Assembly (NCBI RefSeq): GCF_026000295.1
Contig: NZ_AP026769.1
Location: forward strand, 1,612,001-1,676,000
Length of the DNA stretch: 64,000 nucleotides
From: Helicobacter suis HS1
GTDB lineage: Bacteria > Campylobacterota > Campylobacteria > Campylobacterales > Helicobacteraceae
Reading direction: 5' to 3'
Under the pieces are notes generated by a model. The model saw nothing but the letters and a program-made list of their open reading frames with translations, made no database searches and was not told where the DNA came from. Below, in pieces: positions 1 to 9,620 of this stretch (its first letter is position 1; every line of letters starts with the position of its first letter). Position numbers and translations under genes: made by a program.

Positions 1-266
1 ATTAATACAGGAGAACAAGCCGGTTTTGTCTTGCACACCTATAAACCAGGTGTAGAGGAGATAGATGATCATTATCGTGGCAACATAAAAACAAGCAGCA
101 TGTGTTTTGGATTTTAGAGGGTTCTAAATAAGGGGCTCTTATTTTGTACTCTCATGAGGGTTTAGATACAAAAGAGAGGTACTAGTGGTTAATCTTTAGC
201 CATTTAAGAAATCGTTATACTCTAAATGCAATCAATGTTTACAACAGGGGATATTGCAAGGAGCAG
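1..266 (+). pseudogene. Remnant of a secreted-protein paralogue (upstream copy)
   Basis: This is the 3' remnant of a further member of the secreted family described in the next three entries. The reading frame shared with the next gene, from about 186, encodes LIFSHLRNRYTLNAIN, which parallels the paralogues' DRYSLKALN and DRYILQAY segments, and it ends in RGYCKEQ, like RGSCKE in the next copy. The YRQK..DGK segment is missing, so the copy has an internal deletion. Bases 22-129 are an exact copy of 1193-1300 and probably do not belong here. Coding identity is inferred from paralogue similarity only. Confidence 0.5.
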
Positions 267-269
267 ACG

Positions 270-926
270 ATGAATCAAACAGCGTTACACAAAGCGGGTA
301 CTTTTTTAGGGCTTTTGTTAGTCTTGGCTAATCTTGCTTGGGGGAGTTGCAGTACACAATATGGTGATTTTGTGATCAAGCAAGCAAAGAGTTTTGCAAA
401 AAAAATCGCTACTGGCGATCCAGACGATATACTATGGAGTCCACAATTTGTAGTGGAGAGAAGCCAAGCGCTCATAGGTAAAACCCTTTATTGTGGGGTT
501 GTGGTGCGTGGTTACAGAGCAGGGTATTATAATGATGACGGGCGTATAGCTCGGATAGGTGTGGATTTTGCATGTTTTGGATTTGCCAAAGATTCTAAAT
601 AGTATCCGGGTTCTTGTTTGATGTTACATTCAGATTTTGATTTATCAGAAATCAATATGGAGTTTAAAAAAGAGGCCTTTATTCTACACTTTCGTGAAGA
701 TTATTGGACGGGAGGAAAATCTATTGATTAGCTGACCTTTATTTTTGAGCCCTCTAAAGATCGCTATTCTTTAAAAGCACTCAACAGTCAAATCAATAAA
801 GATCCTATAGACTCTGTTTATCGCCAAAAGCCAGATGGCAAGGAAATTTTTATGGATGCAATGAAGCCACATATTGTAAATGATTTGATAGAACTTTGCG
901 CTCAAAGAGGATCTTGCAAGGAGTAA
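270..926 (+). pseudogene. Secreted Cys-containing family protein, copy 1, two in-frame TAG stops
   Basis: The ATG at 270 follows a good AAGGAG site. The first 25 residues form a signal peptide (charged start, hydrophobic core, AWG end). The first ORF stops at TAG 600, but the same frame continues through a second TAG at 729 to TAA 924. It encodes family segments in order: CFGF, DRYSLKALN, YRQKPDGKEIFMD and a terminal C-x5-C pair. Without the stops the product is about 218 residues, the size of its neighbours. I do not recognise the family; the signal peptide and paired cysteines suggest an exported protein. The next copy starts 6 bp downstream with its own Shine-Dalgarno inside this gene's end. 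Confidence 0.6.
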
Positions 927-931
927 AAACA

Positions 932-1656
932 ATGTTACATAGAATAAATCTTTCTTTAGGACTCTTGTTGCTTTTAGTACATTTTTGTTTAGGAGAGCAA
1001 AATAAATCTGAACCAACTGAATTTGAACCCCCACGCGTTGTTAAGTTACTCAGGAATCAATATGAGGACTTTGATACTAAAAAGTTAAAACTTAATCTTA
1101 AGAAAAGAACACCAGAAGAGGAGACAGAAGAGGGTTTTCCTTTTGATGTCTTTGAGGAGAATAAGGCTCATGTGGGTAAAACCCTTTATCGTGGTTTTGT
1201 CTTGCACACCTATAAACCAGGTGTAGAGGAGATAGATGATCATTATCGTGGCAACATAAAAACAAGCAGCATGTGTTTTGGATTTTAGAGGGTTCTAAAT
1301 GGCATAAGGGTTTTTGTTTGGATCTTAACCCTGTGGCCACCTTTTCACAAATCAGCTTAAATTTTAAAGAAAATGTGTTTATTTTGCGCATCAATGAATG
1401 GGCTGTTGAATGCGATTGGGAGCATAGAAGTTTAGATATTTTAATCTTTAAACCAGTTGGAGATCGTTATATCTTGCAAGCATACAGCCGTGTTAATGAT
1501 ACAGCTAATGATATTGATCCTTTTTATCGCCAAAAGCGAGATGGCAAGCAAATTTTCATGGATCAAATTGACAATGATGTATTACAGGGTTTAGAGAATC
1601 GCTGCTATAAAAAGCGTTATTGCCAAACATATGAGGAGAAAAATGGGATTAATTAG
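932..1656 (+). pseudogene. Secreted Cys-containing family protein, copy 2, frameshifted
   Basis: The start is ATG 932 after AAGGAG at 919. A signal peptide (SLGLLLLLVHFCLG) is followed by an acidic linker and the family motif TLYRGFVL..Y. The frame runs into TAG at 1286 just after MCFGF. The remainder, GSKWHKGFCLDL through DRYILQAYS, YRQKRDGKQIFMD and the C-x5-C end, lies in another frame up to 1656. Comparison with copy 1 indicates one base lost in the T run near 1283. The total span of 725 nt is one short of a multiple of three. Function is unknown; export is inferred from the signal peptide. Confidence 0.6.
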
Positions 1657-2374
1657 AATAAGCGCTACTTTAGGGCTTTTGTTGTTTTTAACCAATCTTG
1701 CTTGGGGGGTAGAGTGCATGGATATTAAAACCGATCTTCAAGAACAAACTCAGGCATTTGTAAAAACACTCATAACCCCACAAAGCCATATAGATCCAAG
1801 CTCTGGACTCCAAGCTGCCTATGTGCTAGAGACGCATAAAGCCCATATAGACGAAAATCTGTATTGTGCTTTGATAGCACGCCTTTATGCAGCAAACATA
1901 GAAAAAGTAGAATTTGAAGAGGAAAGGGGTGCGCCCTTTTCTAGGGGGGTTGTTAGTGTACGCGCCATGTGCTTTAGAGTGATTAAAGAATCTAAAAAGG
2001 GTTTGCAAACAGCATTTAAGGGATTTTGTCTAAACCTTGAGTCTGAATCTACCCAATCACAAATATTGCCCTTAAAGACAATGTAGCTATCTTAGAAACT
2101 ATGGGCGTGCAAAGAGAGGCTAGTTTAGACCTCATTACAAAAATTAGAAACTTTTGTGTTTAAAGAGCTACATAATCGCTACCTCTTGTTAGACTACAGC
2201 ATGAAAATAACAGGAGAACATATTGCAAAATCAGATGTAATGATCAACCCTATTTATCGCCAGAAGCGAGATGGCAAGCAAATTTTTATGGACAAAATCA
2301 ATAATTCAGTCTTAGAGGATTTAAAGGGTGCTTGTGCTGATAAGAAATTTTGTAAATTTAGTGATGATGATTAA
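1643..2374 (+). pseudogene. Secreted Cys-containing family protein, copy 3, interrupted by a hypC fragment
   Basis: The start is ATG 1643 after GAGGAG; an upstream in-frame ATG at 1631 lacks a site. A signal peptide ends in NLAWG. The first part runs to TAA-region stops after SQI, and the second part resumes at about 2136 in the same frame with LETFVFKELHNRY, YRQKRDGKQIFMD and C-x5-C. The intervening 2065-2135 is identical to hypC bases 3234-3304. The span (732 nt, 244 codons) and frame are preserved, and the block is about as long as the segment missing relative to copy 2. This looks like overwriting, so the true gene is probably intact at about 243 residues. Confidence 0.65.
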
Positions 2375-2472
2375 ATGGATAAGGCTTGGGTTTTTGTTGC
2401 TTTTTCTTAAAAGCCGCTATTTAACCTTTTGTGCTAACATGGAAGGCCAAAACTTTTAAGGAGGATTTAAGC

Positions 2473-3207
2473 ATGACAGAAAATGCACAAAGAACCCAAA
2501 GTCTTAATAATAACCCTAACTTGAGTAAAAAAGATGTACAGGTTGTTGAAAGGATTTTAAGTAAAAACGATCTAAAAGCTTTGGAGATGAAAAAGCGTTA
2601 CCAAGTTGATGGGCTATATGTACTTAATTTTATGAGTTCACCCGGGAGTGGTAAAACCACACTTTTAGAAAATTTAGCAGAATTTGAGGATTTTAAATTC
2701 TGCGTCATTGAGGGGGATTTACAGACTAATAGAGATGCCAATCGCCTATTAAAAAAGAATGTACAAGCCCAGCAAATCACCACCGGCGAAGCCTGCCATT
2801 TAGAGGCAAGTATGCTAGAGGGAGCGTATGATATTTTAAAAGAAAAGGGCGCGCTTAAAGAAAGTAATTATCTGATTATTGAAAATGTAGGCAATTTAGT
2901 TTGCCCTTCTAGCTATAATTTAGGCGCAGCTATGAATATTGTTTTACTCTCCACACCTGAGGGTGATGATAAAGTACTCAAATACCCTAGCATGTTTTTA
3001 TGCGCCGATGCGGTGGTGGTGAGCAAGGCTGATTTAATGGAGGTTTTTAATTTTAGACTCTCTCAAGTCCAAGAGGATATGGCTAAACTCAAACCCAATA
3101 CCCCTATTTTTACACTCAGCAGTAAAGATAAAAATAGTTTAGAGGTCTTTAAAGACTTTCTAACAGAGCAACGCGCTAAAAATTACCAATCTGCCCATGT
3201 GTTCTAA
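2473..3207 (+). CDS. hypB: Hydrogenase/urease nickel incorporation GTPase HypB
   Basis: HypB is a cytoplasmic GTPase that delivers nickel to [NiFe]-hydrogenase with HypA, and in Helicobacter it also supports urease. The P-loop SSPGSGKTT lies near residues 54-62, followed by VIEGD and a SKAD nucleotide-specificity motif. The N-terminus has no His-rich nickel store, as in H. pylori HypB. I chose ATG 2473 because AAGGAGG sits just upstream; the in-frame ATG at 2431 has no such site. The stop overlaps the hypC start (TAATG). The order hypB-hypC-hypD matches H. pylori. Confidence 0.95.
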   Translation: MTENAQRTQSLNNNPNLSKKDVQVVERILSKNDLKALEMKKRYQVDGLYVLNFMSSPGSGKTTLLENLAEFEDFKFCVIEGDLQTNRDANRLLKKNVQAQQITTGEACHLEASMLEGAYDILKEKGALKESNYLIIENVGNLVCPSSYNLGAAMNIVLLSTPEGDDKVLKYPSMFLCADAVVVSKADLMEVFNFRLSQVQEDMAKLKPNTPIFTLSSKDKNSLEVFKDFLTEQRAKNYQSAHVF

Positions 3208-3440
3208 TGTGTTTGGCTATTCCTTCTAAAGTCATTGCCCTTAAAGACAATGTAGCTATCTTAGAAACTATGGGCGTGCAAAGAGAGGCTAGTTTAGACC
3301 TCATGGAAGAAGAGGTAAAGGTGGGGGATTTTGTGCTTTTACATATTGGCTTTGTGGTGAGTAAAATTGATACCGCCGATGCGCTTGAATCGCTAAAGCT
3401 TTATGCGCAAATGATAGCCAATATGGGCGATGATGCTTAA
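3207..3440 (+). CDS. hypC: Hydrogenase maturation chaperone HypC
   Basis: A 77-residue protein starting MCLAIPSKV. The N-terminal Met-Cys of the HypC/HupF family binds the iron-cyanide ligand precursor with HypD during Fe(CN)2CO cofactor assembly. It sits in the hyp operon, with its start overlapping the hypB stop and its stop overlapping the hypD start. Bases 3234-3304 recur exactly at 2065-2135 inside an unrelated gene (see findings). This hypC copy is the intact, in-context one. Confidence 0.95.
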   Translation: MCLAIPSKVIALKDNVAILETMGVQREASLDLMEEEVKVGDFVLLHIGFVVSKIDTADALESLKLYAQMIANMGDDA

Positions 3441-4533
3441 TTTTATAGATGCCTTTAGAGATAAAGATACAATCTTAGCCTTAATTGGTAAAATCAAAAC
3501 ACAGGCTAAAAAACTTAACACGCCGCTTAAAATCATGGAGGTGTGTGGGGGGCATACCCATACTTTAATGCGCTATGGGCTTTTATCCTTGCTTAAAGAG
3601 ACAAATTTAGAATTTGTTCATGGCCCAGGCTGCCCGGTATGTGTGATGCCAAAATTACGCATTGATCAAGCCATCGCTCTAGCAAATATGCCCCAAACTA
3701 TTTTAATCACCCTAGCAGATATGATGCGTGTCCCAGGTAGCCAAGCAAGTTTACAACAAGTTAGAGCGCAGGGACAAGATGTGCGTTTTGTTTACTCTCC
3801 CTTGCAAGTTTTAGAAATTGCTAAGCAAAATCCACAAAAAAATGTCGTGTATGTGGCTATTGGATTTGAAACCACGACTCCGATGAGTGCTAGTTTACTC
3901 TTGCAGGCTAGGAAGCAAGGCTTAAAAAATCTCTTTGTGCATAATAACCATGTTCTTGTACCTCCTAGCGTGGCAGCTGTTTTAGAAAATACTTCTATTG
4001 ATGCTTTAATCGCTCCCTCCCATGTAAGTGTGATCACAGGGGCTAAAATTTATCAACCCTTATTAGAGCGCTTTAATATCCCTATTGTAGTGGCTGGATT
4101 TGAACCGGTGGATATGCTAGAGGGTATTTTGTGGATAGTTAGACAAGTACTCAATAAACAAGTCAAATTAGAAATCCAGTATAGCCGTGTGGTGGATATG
4201 CAGGGTAATTTAAAAGCACAGCGCTTAATCCAAGAGACCATGCAAGTGCGCTCTAGTTTTGAGTGGCGCGGGCTAGGCCAAATTGCTTTTTCAGCGATGC
4301 AGATTAATTCTAGTTATGCGAGCCTTGATGTAGAACTTGTTTTTAAAGAGGTATTGCCCACGACTTCTAATCAAGATCATAAATATTGTTTATGTGGGCA
4401 GATTTTAAAGGGTCAAGCCAAACCCATAGATTGTAAACTCTTTAATAAAACCTGCACCCCGGATCACCCAGTAGGCGCGTGCATGGTGAGCTCTGAGGGG
4501 GCTTGTGCGGCTTATTTTAGATACCTCAGTTAA
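3430..4533 (+). CDS. hypD: Hydrogenase maturation protein HypD
   Basis: HypD is the iron-sulfur scaffold on which the Fe(CN)2CO group of [NiFe]-hydrogenase is built with HypC and HypE. The 367 residues match the usual length. Visible motifs are VCGGHTH near residue 37, GPGCPVC near 65, and a Cys-rich C-terminus (CLCGQIL, CKLFNKTCTP, GACMVSSEGAC) that holds the 4Fe-4S cluster. The start overlaps hypC by 11 bp. It converges with the next gene: its stop overlaps the 3' end of the minus-strand M16 gene by 4 bp. Confidence 0.95.
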   Translation: MMLNFIDAFRDKDTILALIGKIKTQAKKLNTPLKIMEVCGGHTHTLMRYGLLSLLKETNLEFVHGPGCPVCVMPKLRIDQAIALANMPQTILITLADMMRVPGSQASLQQVRAQGQDVRFVYSPLQVLEIAKQNPQKNVVYVAIGFETTTPMSASLLLQARKQGLKNLFVHNNHVLVPPSVAAVLENTSIDALIAPSHVSVITGAKIYQPLLERFNIPIVVAGFEPVDMLEGILWIVRQVLNKQVKLEIQYSRVVDMQGNLKAQRLIQETMQVRSSFEWRGLGQIAFSAMQINSSYASLDVELVFKEVLPTTSNQDHKYCLCGQILKGQAKPIDCKLFNKTCTPDHPVGACMVSSEGACAAYFRYLS

Positions 4534-5957
4534 GCACCTTTTTTACCCACAAGTTTTTGATACTTAGGATTTTTAGGATCCATCGTTACGATACTAAAAC
4601 TCAAATTATTAATTTCTGTATGAGACTTGATGTAGTCATTGATTTCTTGCAAGGTCAAATGTTTAATGCGATCTAGCATGATTTTCTCATAATCCAGAGG
4701 CAAACCTAGATAGAAATCATGAAACTTATTAGTGAGCCGTTTTCCAATCGTCTCATTTGCTAGAGGTTCAGAACCAAGTAAAAATTTCTTAGCCCCGTCT
4801 AACTCCTCCTGCGTGATCCCTTTTTCTACAAACTCTTTAATCACCTTTCTAACAAGGGCGATACTCTTTTCTTGGTGTTCTAATTTAGTTTGTAAATACC
4901 CTGTGGTGCAATTAATGATGCGAGAGAGTTGGATTCGCATATAAGCGCTGTATGCTAGCCCCTCTTTAACACGGATTGTATCCATTAAGCGCGATCCAAA
5001 CCCACTAGAACCTAGCACAAAACCCATAACCCTAGCCAAAGGCAACTCTTGAGCTAAATTCTTCATGACAAAAGGAGATCCAAAGTAAATATAAGCCTGT
5101 TGGCTATCTTTATAAACTACTTTGGTTTGTGGCTCTTGAGCGGCGCTAAAATAAGGGGTGAAGAAAGGTTTATTAGAAGGCAAAATTTCTAAAATAGGCT
5201 TTAGAGATTCTAAAGTCTTATGCACATCTAAGTCGCCACCCATGACAATAATAAGCCGCTCAATATCTAAATCATCTTCTAAGCGCTTTTTAACATCTTC
5301 TAAAGAGATGGATTTAATGCTTTTTGGCGTACCAATGGCTGGATTAGCTAGAGGCGTATTAGCAAAAAGAATTTTATTTAACCCTAGCTGGGCTACATAG
5401 TCAAAATTACTCTCTCTATTAAGAGCAGCGGCTACCATGCGTTGTTGTACCTTTTCTAAAGCACCGGGGGTAAGATTTGGTGAGAGCAATAAATCATGTA
5501 AATAACCAATGGCTTTATCCTGATACTCTTTTAAAAAACCCAAATCAATGTGCAAAGACTCTAGGCGAATGTCCGCGCTTAAAGTGATAGCAAGCTGTTC
5601 AAGTTTTTCAGCAAAGGCCACACTGCCTAATTCTTTCGTACCCTCATTTAATAAATTGGCGCTAAGTTTAGAGAGTCCAAATTTATCTTTATCCATGATA
5701 TTACCCCCGCCCATGAACATCAATCTAATTGTCCCCATGGGTAATAAATGGTTATCCTCATAGATAACTGGAATTTTAATGCCCTTAACTTCAAAATAGG
5801 TAAGCCCCTTACCAACTTGATCTCTTTTGATCACCTGTGCTTGTGTCTGCTTAGTTTCTTGCTGCATGCTTTTTTCCTTCCATATTCCAATTACCACGAG
5901 AACCACTACCAATAAGGCTAATAAAACAATATAGCGCCGTTTGATTTTTTTAAGCAT
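4530..5957 (-). CDS. M16-family peptidase-like protein, membrane-anchored, no zinc motif
   Basis: A 475-residue homologue of H. pylori HP0657 (ymxG). An N-terminal anchor (YIVLLALLVVVLVVIGIW, residues about 9-26) precedes two M16-like halves. The first half has GLSKLSANLLNEGTKELG where active M16 enzymes carry HxxEH, so the zinc-binding residues are absent and catalysis is unlikely. The second half has the R-x-x-x-GLAYS motif (VKEGLAYSAYMR) of M16 partner subunits. It lies 3' of mqnC with an 8-bp overlap, as in H. pylori. A role near BamA in the envelope is inferred from location only. Confidence 0.85.
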   Translation of the reverse strand: MLKKIKRRYIVLLALLVVVLVVIGIWKEKSMQQETKQTQAQVIKRDQVGKGLTYFEVKGIKIPVIYEDNHLLPMGTIRLMFMGGGNIMDKDKFGLSKLSANLLNEGTKELGSVAFAEKLEQLAITLSADIRLESLHIDLGFLKEYQDKAIGYLHDLLLSPNLTPGALEKVQQRMVAAALNRESNFDYVAQLGLNKILFANTPLANPAIGTPKSIKSISLEDVKKRLEDDLDIERLIIVMGGDLDVHKTLESLKPILEILPSNKPFFTPYFSAAQEPQTKVVYKDSQQAYIYFGSPFVMKNLAQELPLARVMGFVLGSSGFGSRLMDTIRVKEGLAYSAYMRIQLSRIINCTTGYLQTKLEHQEKSIALVRKVIKEFVEKGITQEELDGAKKFLLGSEPLANETIGKRLTNKFHDFYLGLPLDYEKIMLDRIKHLTLQEINDYIKSHTEINNLSFSIVTMDPKNPKYQKLVGKKGA

Positions 5958-7005
5958 GGTAGTACTTTAAAATTTCATAAGCGGTATTGCGTTTAGCAGC
6001 CTTGCTCCCAATATCTCCGATGAGATCTACCATCTGCTTTTCATTCAGGCAAAAACTTGTGCCCGCTGCTTTGACCACATTTTCCTCCATCATCACACTC
6101 CCTAAATCATTAGCACCAAAAAGAAGGGCTAATTGCCCGATAAAAGCCCCTTGAGTAACCCATGAACTTTGGATATTTTTCACATTGTCTAAAAACAAAC
6201 GGCTACAGGCTAAAAGCCGCAAATAGCGATTAGAACTAGCCTTTTTAATGTGGGGCATTTCTTTTTGTAAAGGTGTAAAATCCGGCTGAAAACTCCATAA
6301 AATAAAGGCCCTAAAACCCCCTGTTTCATCTTGTAAATTGCGCACCCTTTCTAAATGTTCTGCAATGTCTTCATCTGTATCAACCGTGCCAAACATCATA
6401 GTTGCCGTGCTTTTAATCCCTAATTTATGCGCCTCTTTATGCACTTCAATCCAGCGATTAGCGCTTAACTTTTTAGGCGCGATTACTGCTCTAACCCGAT
6501 TGCTTAATATTTCAGCCCCAGCCCCCGGAATAGAGCTAAGCCCGGCCTGTTTTAAACGCATAAGCACTTCTTGCAAAGAAAGTTTAGAGACCTTAGCGAT
6601 GTAGTCAATTTCTACAGCTGAAAAACCATGAATGGTAATGGTGGGGAATTTTTGTGCGATATGAGAAACTAAATTTTCATAATAGTCTATTTTTAACTTA
6701 GGGTGTACCCCCCCTTGAAATAAAATCTGTGTACCTCCAATGGCTAAGAGCTCCTCAATTTTTTGATCAATAGTGGCAAAATCTAGGATATAGGCCTCTG
6801 AGTCTTTAAGATCTCTTTTAAACGCACAAAACTTACAATCCACAAAACAAATATTAGTGTAATTGATATTGCGATCTACAATAAAAGTTGTGGTGTTTTC
6901 TGGGTGTAATTCTTGCTTTTTGGCTAGGGCCATTTTGCCTAATTCTTTTAGAGGCTTATTTGCTAAAAAATCTAATAATTCTGTACGGCTCAATCGTTGC
7001 ATCAT
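5950..7005 (-). CDS. mqnC: Cyclic dehypoxanthinyl futalosine synthase MqnC (radical SAM)
   Basis: Counterpart of H. pylori HP0656. Radical SAM enzymes of this type cyclise dehypoxanthine futalosine in the alternative menaquinone pathway. The cluster motif CFVDCKFCAFKR sits near residues 53-64, followed by FQGGVHPKL and GAGAEILSNRVR, typical of the MqnC/MqnE group. The 351-residue length is normal. It lies between bamA (6-bp gap) and the M16-like gene (overlap), so the block is probably cotranscribed. MqnC versus MqnE is assigned by synteny with HP0654-HP0657 and could be swapped. Confidence 0.88.
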   Translation of the reverse strand: MMQRLSRTELLDFLANKPLKELGKMALAKKQELHPENTTTFIVDRNINYTNICFVDCKFCAFKRDLKDSEAYILDFATIDQKIEELLAIGGTQILFQGGVHPKLKIDYYENLVSHIAQKFPTITIHGFSAVEIDYIAKVSKLSLQEVLMRLKQAGLSSIPGAGAEILSNRVRAVIAPKKLSANRWIEVHKEAHKLGIKSTATMMFGTVDTDEDIAEHLERVRNLQDETGGFRAFILWSFQPDFTPLQKEMPHIKKASSNRYLRLLACSRLFLDNVKNIQSSWVTQGAFIGQLALLFGANDLGSVMMEENVVKAAGTSFCLNEKQMVDLIGDIGSKAAKRNTAYEILKYYHA

Positions 7006-7011
7006 ATTCTC

Positions 7012-9513
7012 CTAAAAACGCGTTCCCATAGAAAATTCAAAGCGCTGGGTTAAATCGCCTAGATTGGGGTTAAACCACAAACCTTTTTTATCGCTAAATT
7101 CATTAAAGAAAGCAATAGGAAAGATCAGCACTAATGGACCCATGGGCGAAATCCATTCAACTTGAATTCCTGTAGAAGCCCGCCAAGTGGCATGTTCAAA
7201 TCCAGCCCCTACGACTCCATAATCTTTAAACTGCACATCAGTAGAGGGCTGGTTTTGCCAAAAGCCCCCTGTACGGGTAGCGGTTTTAAAAGTCAAAAAG
7301 CCCCAGTCAAAAAACCAAGCTAAACGCATTTTGGCCGACTTGAGTAATCCATAGCTTAACTCTACAGAGCCTGTATAAAGCCCATCACCCCCCACCCACA
7401 TGCCATATGCGGTTTTGGGTGTGATAGAACCATTTCTAAAGCCTCTAATAGTGGTTACGCCCCCTAGATAAAAGACTGAGTTAAGGGGCAAATAATCCTC
7501 TTTATTGTAGCGGAAAATATAACCCCCTTGTGTTTTAAAACGGGCAATCAAGTCAATTAAGAGGTATTTTTGTAAATGTTTATAAGCGGCAAATTTACCA
7601 TAAACTTTAGTGTTGCGCACATTCCCGCCTAAACCATTCCAAGAATTAAGTGGCTCACTTGAGGGCAGACCGGCCATACTTGTGTAGTTAGAAAAAGTAA
7701 AGCCATTTTTGGGGAAATAATAATCATCTGTATTATCAAAGCTAGTACTCAATGTAAAAGAGCTTGTAGTAGGCGTACTGTAATTACGATCCCAAAGTCC
7801 GCGTAAGGGCTGTCCATTAACCCCGATAATTGGCTGGCCATCTGGGTATGTGATAACGGTTTTATCGCTGCTATAAAACATTTCATACAAGGGGCTACTA
7901 AAGCCTAAAATTTTGTTTAAACTAAAGTTATAACCCACATTCATGCTAAAGGTGTTTGTGAGCATGCGCCCCACACTCAAACTAAATCCCCCACCTTGTT
8001 GGATATAGTTATAACTAATGAGGTATTCAGCAAAGAGGCTAATAGAGGAGCTATAACGGCTATCAAAGACCCGTGGATTTCTTAAGGTTAAATTCCCAGA
8101 GAACATGCGCCCACTCCCGCGAATCCCATAATGCCTATACCCCCCACCAGTAGAAATATTGGCATATAAACTCATGCTTTGACCCGTACCAAAGAGGTTT
8201 CTCTCACTCACACTCCCATTAAGCATTAACCCCCCATAACTCCCATACCCTAAACCAAATTGGAGTTGTCCGGTGCGCCCTTCTTCTACATTAACTAACA
8301 GATCCATTAACTGGCTATTGATACGCCGTTCCTCAATCTTGACTTTAGAGAAGTAACCCAAACGGCGTAGGGAGTTTTCAGAACTAGCCACCTTAGAAAG
8401 ACTATATCGTTCTTTGGGGTTTAACCACACCTCGCGGCGAATCACCCGGTCGCTCGTGCGTTGGTTGCCTGAGATGATAATATCATTAATATAGACCATA
8501 TCCCCCGTTTCAATATGATAAATGATTTTAACAGTGCCATGTTTTTCATCTTTATCTAGATCAGGTTTAACCACTGCAAAAGCATAACCCTGATCGGCAA
8601 CTTCGCGTTTAAGAGTCTGGGCATCAGCGCGCATGTGCTCAATGTTAAAAATCCCATTTTTACGGACTTTAACAGATCTTAGTAGTTTAGCAATGGGTAC
8701 AACAGGTTTACTAATTTGAATCTCAACCCCAGAGACGCGGTACTGGATACCTTCTTTAACCTTATAGTAAAGTTTGGCTCTATGGGTACTAAAGTTGGTG
8801 TTTAAAAAGGGAGCAGAGACATTGACATCTAAGAAGCCATTGCGCAAATACACATCTTGGATGCGCATAGAATCATATTCCAGATCATTTAAGTGTAATT
8901 TACCCGCGTTTAACCCCCACATCCAACCCATAAAATCGCGCTGTTTGTTGGCGCTTAAGGATTCTACTACGCGGGATTTAAGTTGTTTACGCCCCTCATA
9001 AGAAGATTTAGTGATGTAAATATTACTCCCACGATTGACATCAAAGATAATGCGATACGCCCCCCCGCCGGCTAGACTCTCTGTGCGCACCTCTACCACG
9101 CTTCCATAGTATCCTTGTTGTTCTAAAGCCGTTCTTAGGATATATTTAGCATTTTCTAGTTTTGTTTCATCGTAGGTATCGCCCTTTTTAATCCCCATTT
9201 GGGTATAAAGAGTGTCTTTTTCTTTTTCCGTACCATAACCCTTAATCTCAATCCCAGCGATGCGTGGCTTTTCTTTAAAATGGAAAACCAAATGCCCTTT
9301 ATTAAAGGTGGCATAAACATCTTCAAAATAGCCCTGATTATACAAAGCCAAAACGGCATCATCAATTTTTTTCAGATCTAAAGGGTCATTCTCTTTAATT
9401 TTAACAATCTCACTTGCCAGCATATCAGACATATAGGAGAGATCTCTATATTCTATGCTGTCAATTCTCTCCTCTGCATCTAATGGCAAAAAAAACTGGC
9501 CAATACAAACCAA
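7012..9513 (-). CDS. bamA: Outer membrane protein assembly factor BamA
   Basis: BamA is the Omp85 pore that folds beta-barrel proteins into the outer membrane. The N-terminal half holds POTRA repeats (for example [12 protein letters not shown] near residue 85 and [17 protein letters not shown] near 340). The C-terminal half is a barrel with [14 protein letters not shown], the conserved lid-loop RGF motif, and it ends in an aromatic (GTRF). The only standard start is TTG at 9513, which gives a poor signal peptide. Extending in frame to an ATC codon at 9537 gives [15 protein letters not shown], a proper signal peptide, with AAGGG 6 nt upstream. The true start is therefore probably 9537. It matches H. 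pylori HP0655. Confidence 0.93.
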   Translation of the reverse strand: MVCIGQFFLPLDAEERIDSIEYRDLSYMSDMLASEIVKIKENDPLDLKKIDDAVLALYNQGYFEDVYATFNKGHLVFHFKEKPRIAGIEIKGYGTEKEKDTLYTQMGIKKGDTYDETKLENAKYILRTALEQQGYYGSVVEVRTESLAGGGAYRIIFDVNRGSNIYITKSSYEGRKQLKSRVVESLSANKQRDFMGWMWGLNAGKLHLNDLEYDSMRIQDVYLRNGFLDVNVSAPFLNTNFSTHRAKLYYKVKEGIQYRVSGVEIQISKPVVPIAKLLRSVKVRKNGIFNIEHMRADAQTLKREVADQGYAFAVVKPDLDKDEKHGTVKIIYHIETGDMVYINDIIISGNQRTSDRVIRREVWLNPKERYSLSKVASSENSLRRLGYFSKVKIEERRINSQLMDLLVNVEEGRTGQLQFGLGYGSYGGLMLNGSVSERNLFGTGQSMSLYANISTGGGYRHYGIRGSGRMFSGNLTLRNPRVFDSRYSSSISLFAEYLISYNYIQQGGGFSLSVGRMLTNTFSMNVGYNFSLNKILGFSSPLYEMFYSSDKTVITYPDGQPIIGVNGQPLRGLWDRNYSTPTTSSFTLSTSFDNTDDYYFPKNGFTFSNYTSMAGLPSSEPLNSWNGLGGNVRNTKVYGKFAAYKHLQKYLLIDLIARFKTQGGYIFRYNKEDYLPLNSVFYLGGVTTIRGFRNGSITPKTAYGMWVGGDGLYTGSVELSYGLLKSAKMRLAWFFDWGFLTFKTATRTGGFWQNQPSTDVQFKDYGVVGAGFEHATWRASTGIQVEWISPMGPLVLIFPIAFFNEFSDKKGLWFNPNLGDLTQRFEFSMGTRF

Positions 9514-9534
9514 AATAACCGTGAAAAACTTTTT

Positions 9535-9550
9535 GATGCGAACCCTTAAG
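9535..9550 (-). promoter_or_regulatory. bamA ribosome binding site in front of an ATC codon
   Basis: On the minus strand AAGGG is followed six bases later by ATC AAA AAG TTT TTC. Everything expected of the bamA start is present except that the codon reads ATC instead of ATG. An in-frame TAA lies just upstream, and the next usable start is TTG 24 nt downstream, inside the signal-peptide core. Either a sequence error or a non-AUG start is possible. Confidence 0.6.
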
Positions 9551-9620
9551 TATTATTTTTGCTTGTAGTGAGCGCATTATACCAAAAAATAACCTTGAGT
9601 AAACAAAAATAAAAAAATAT

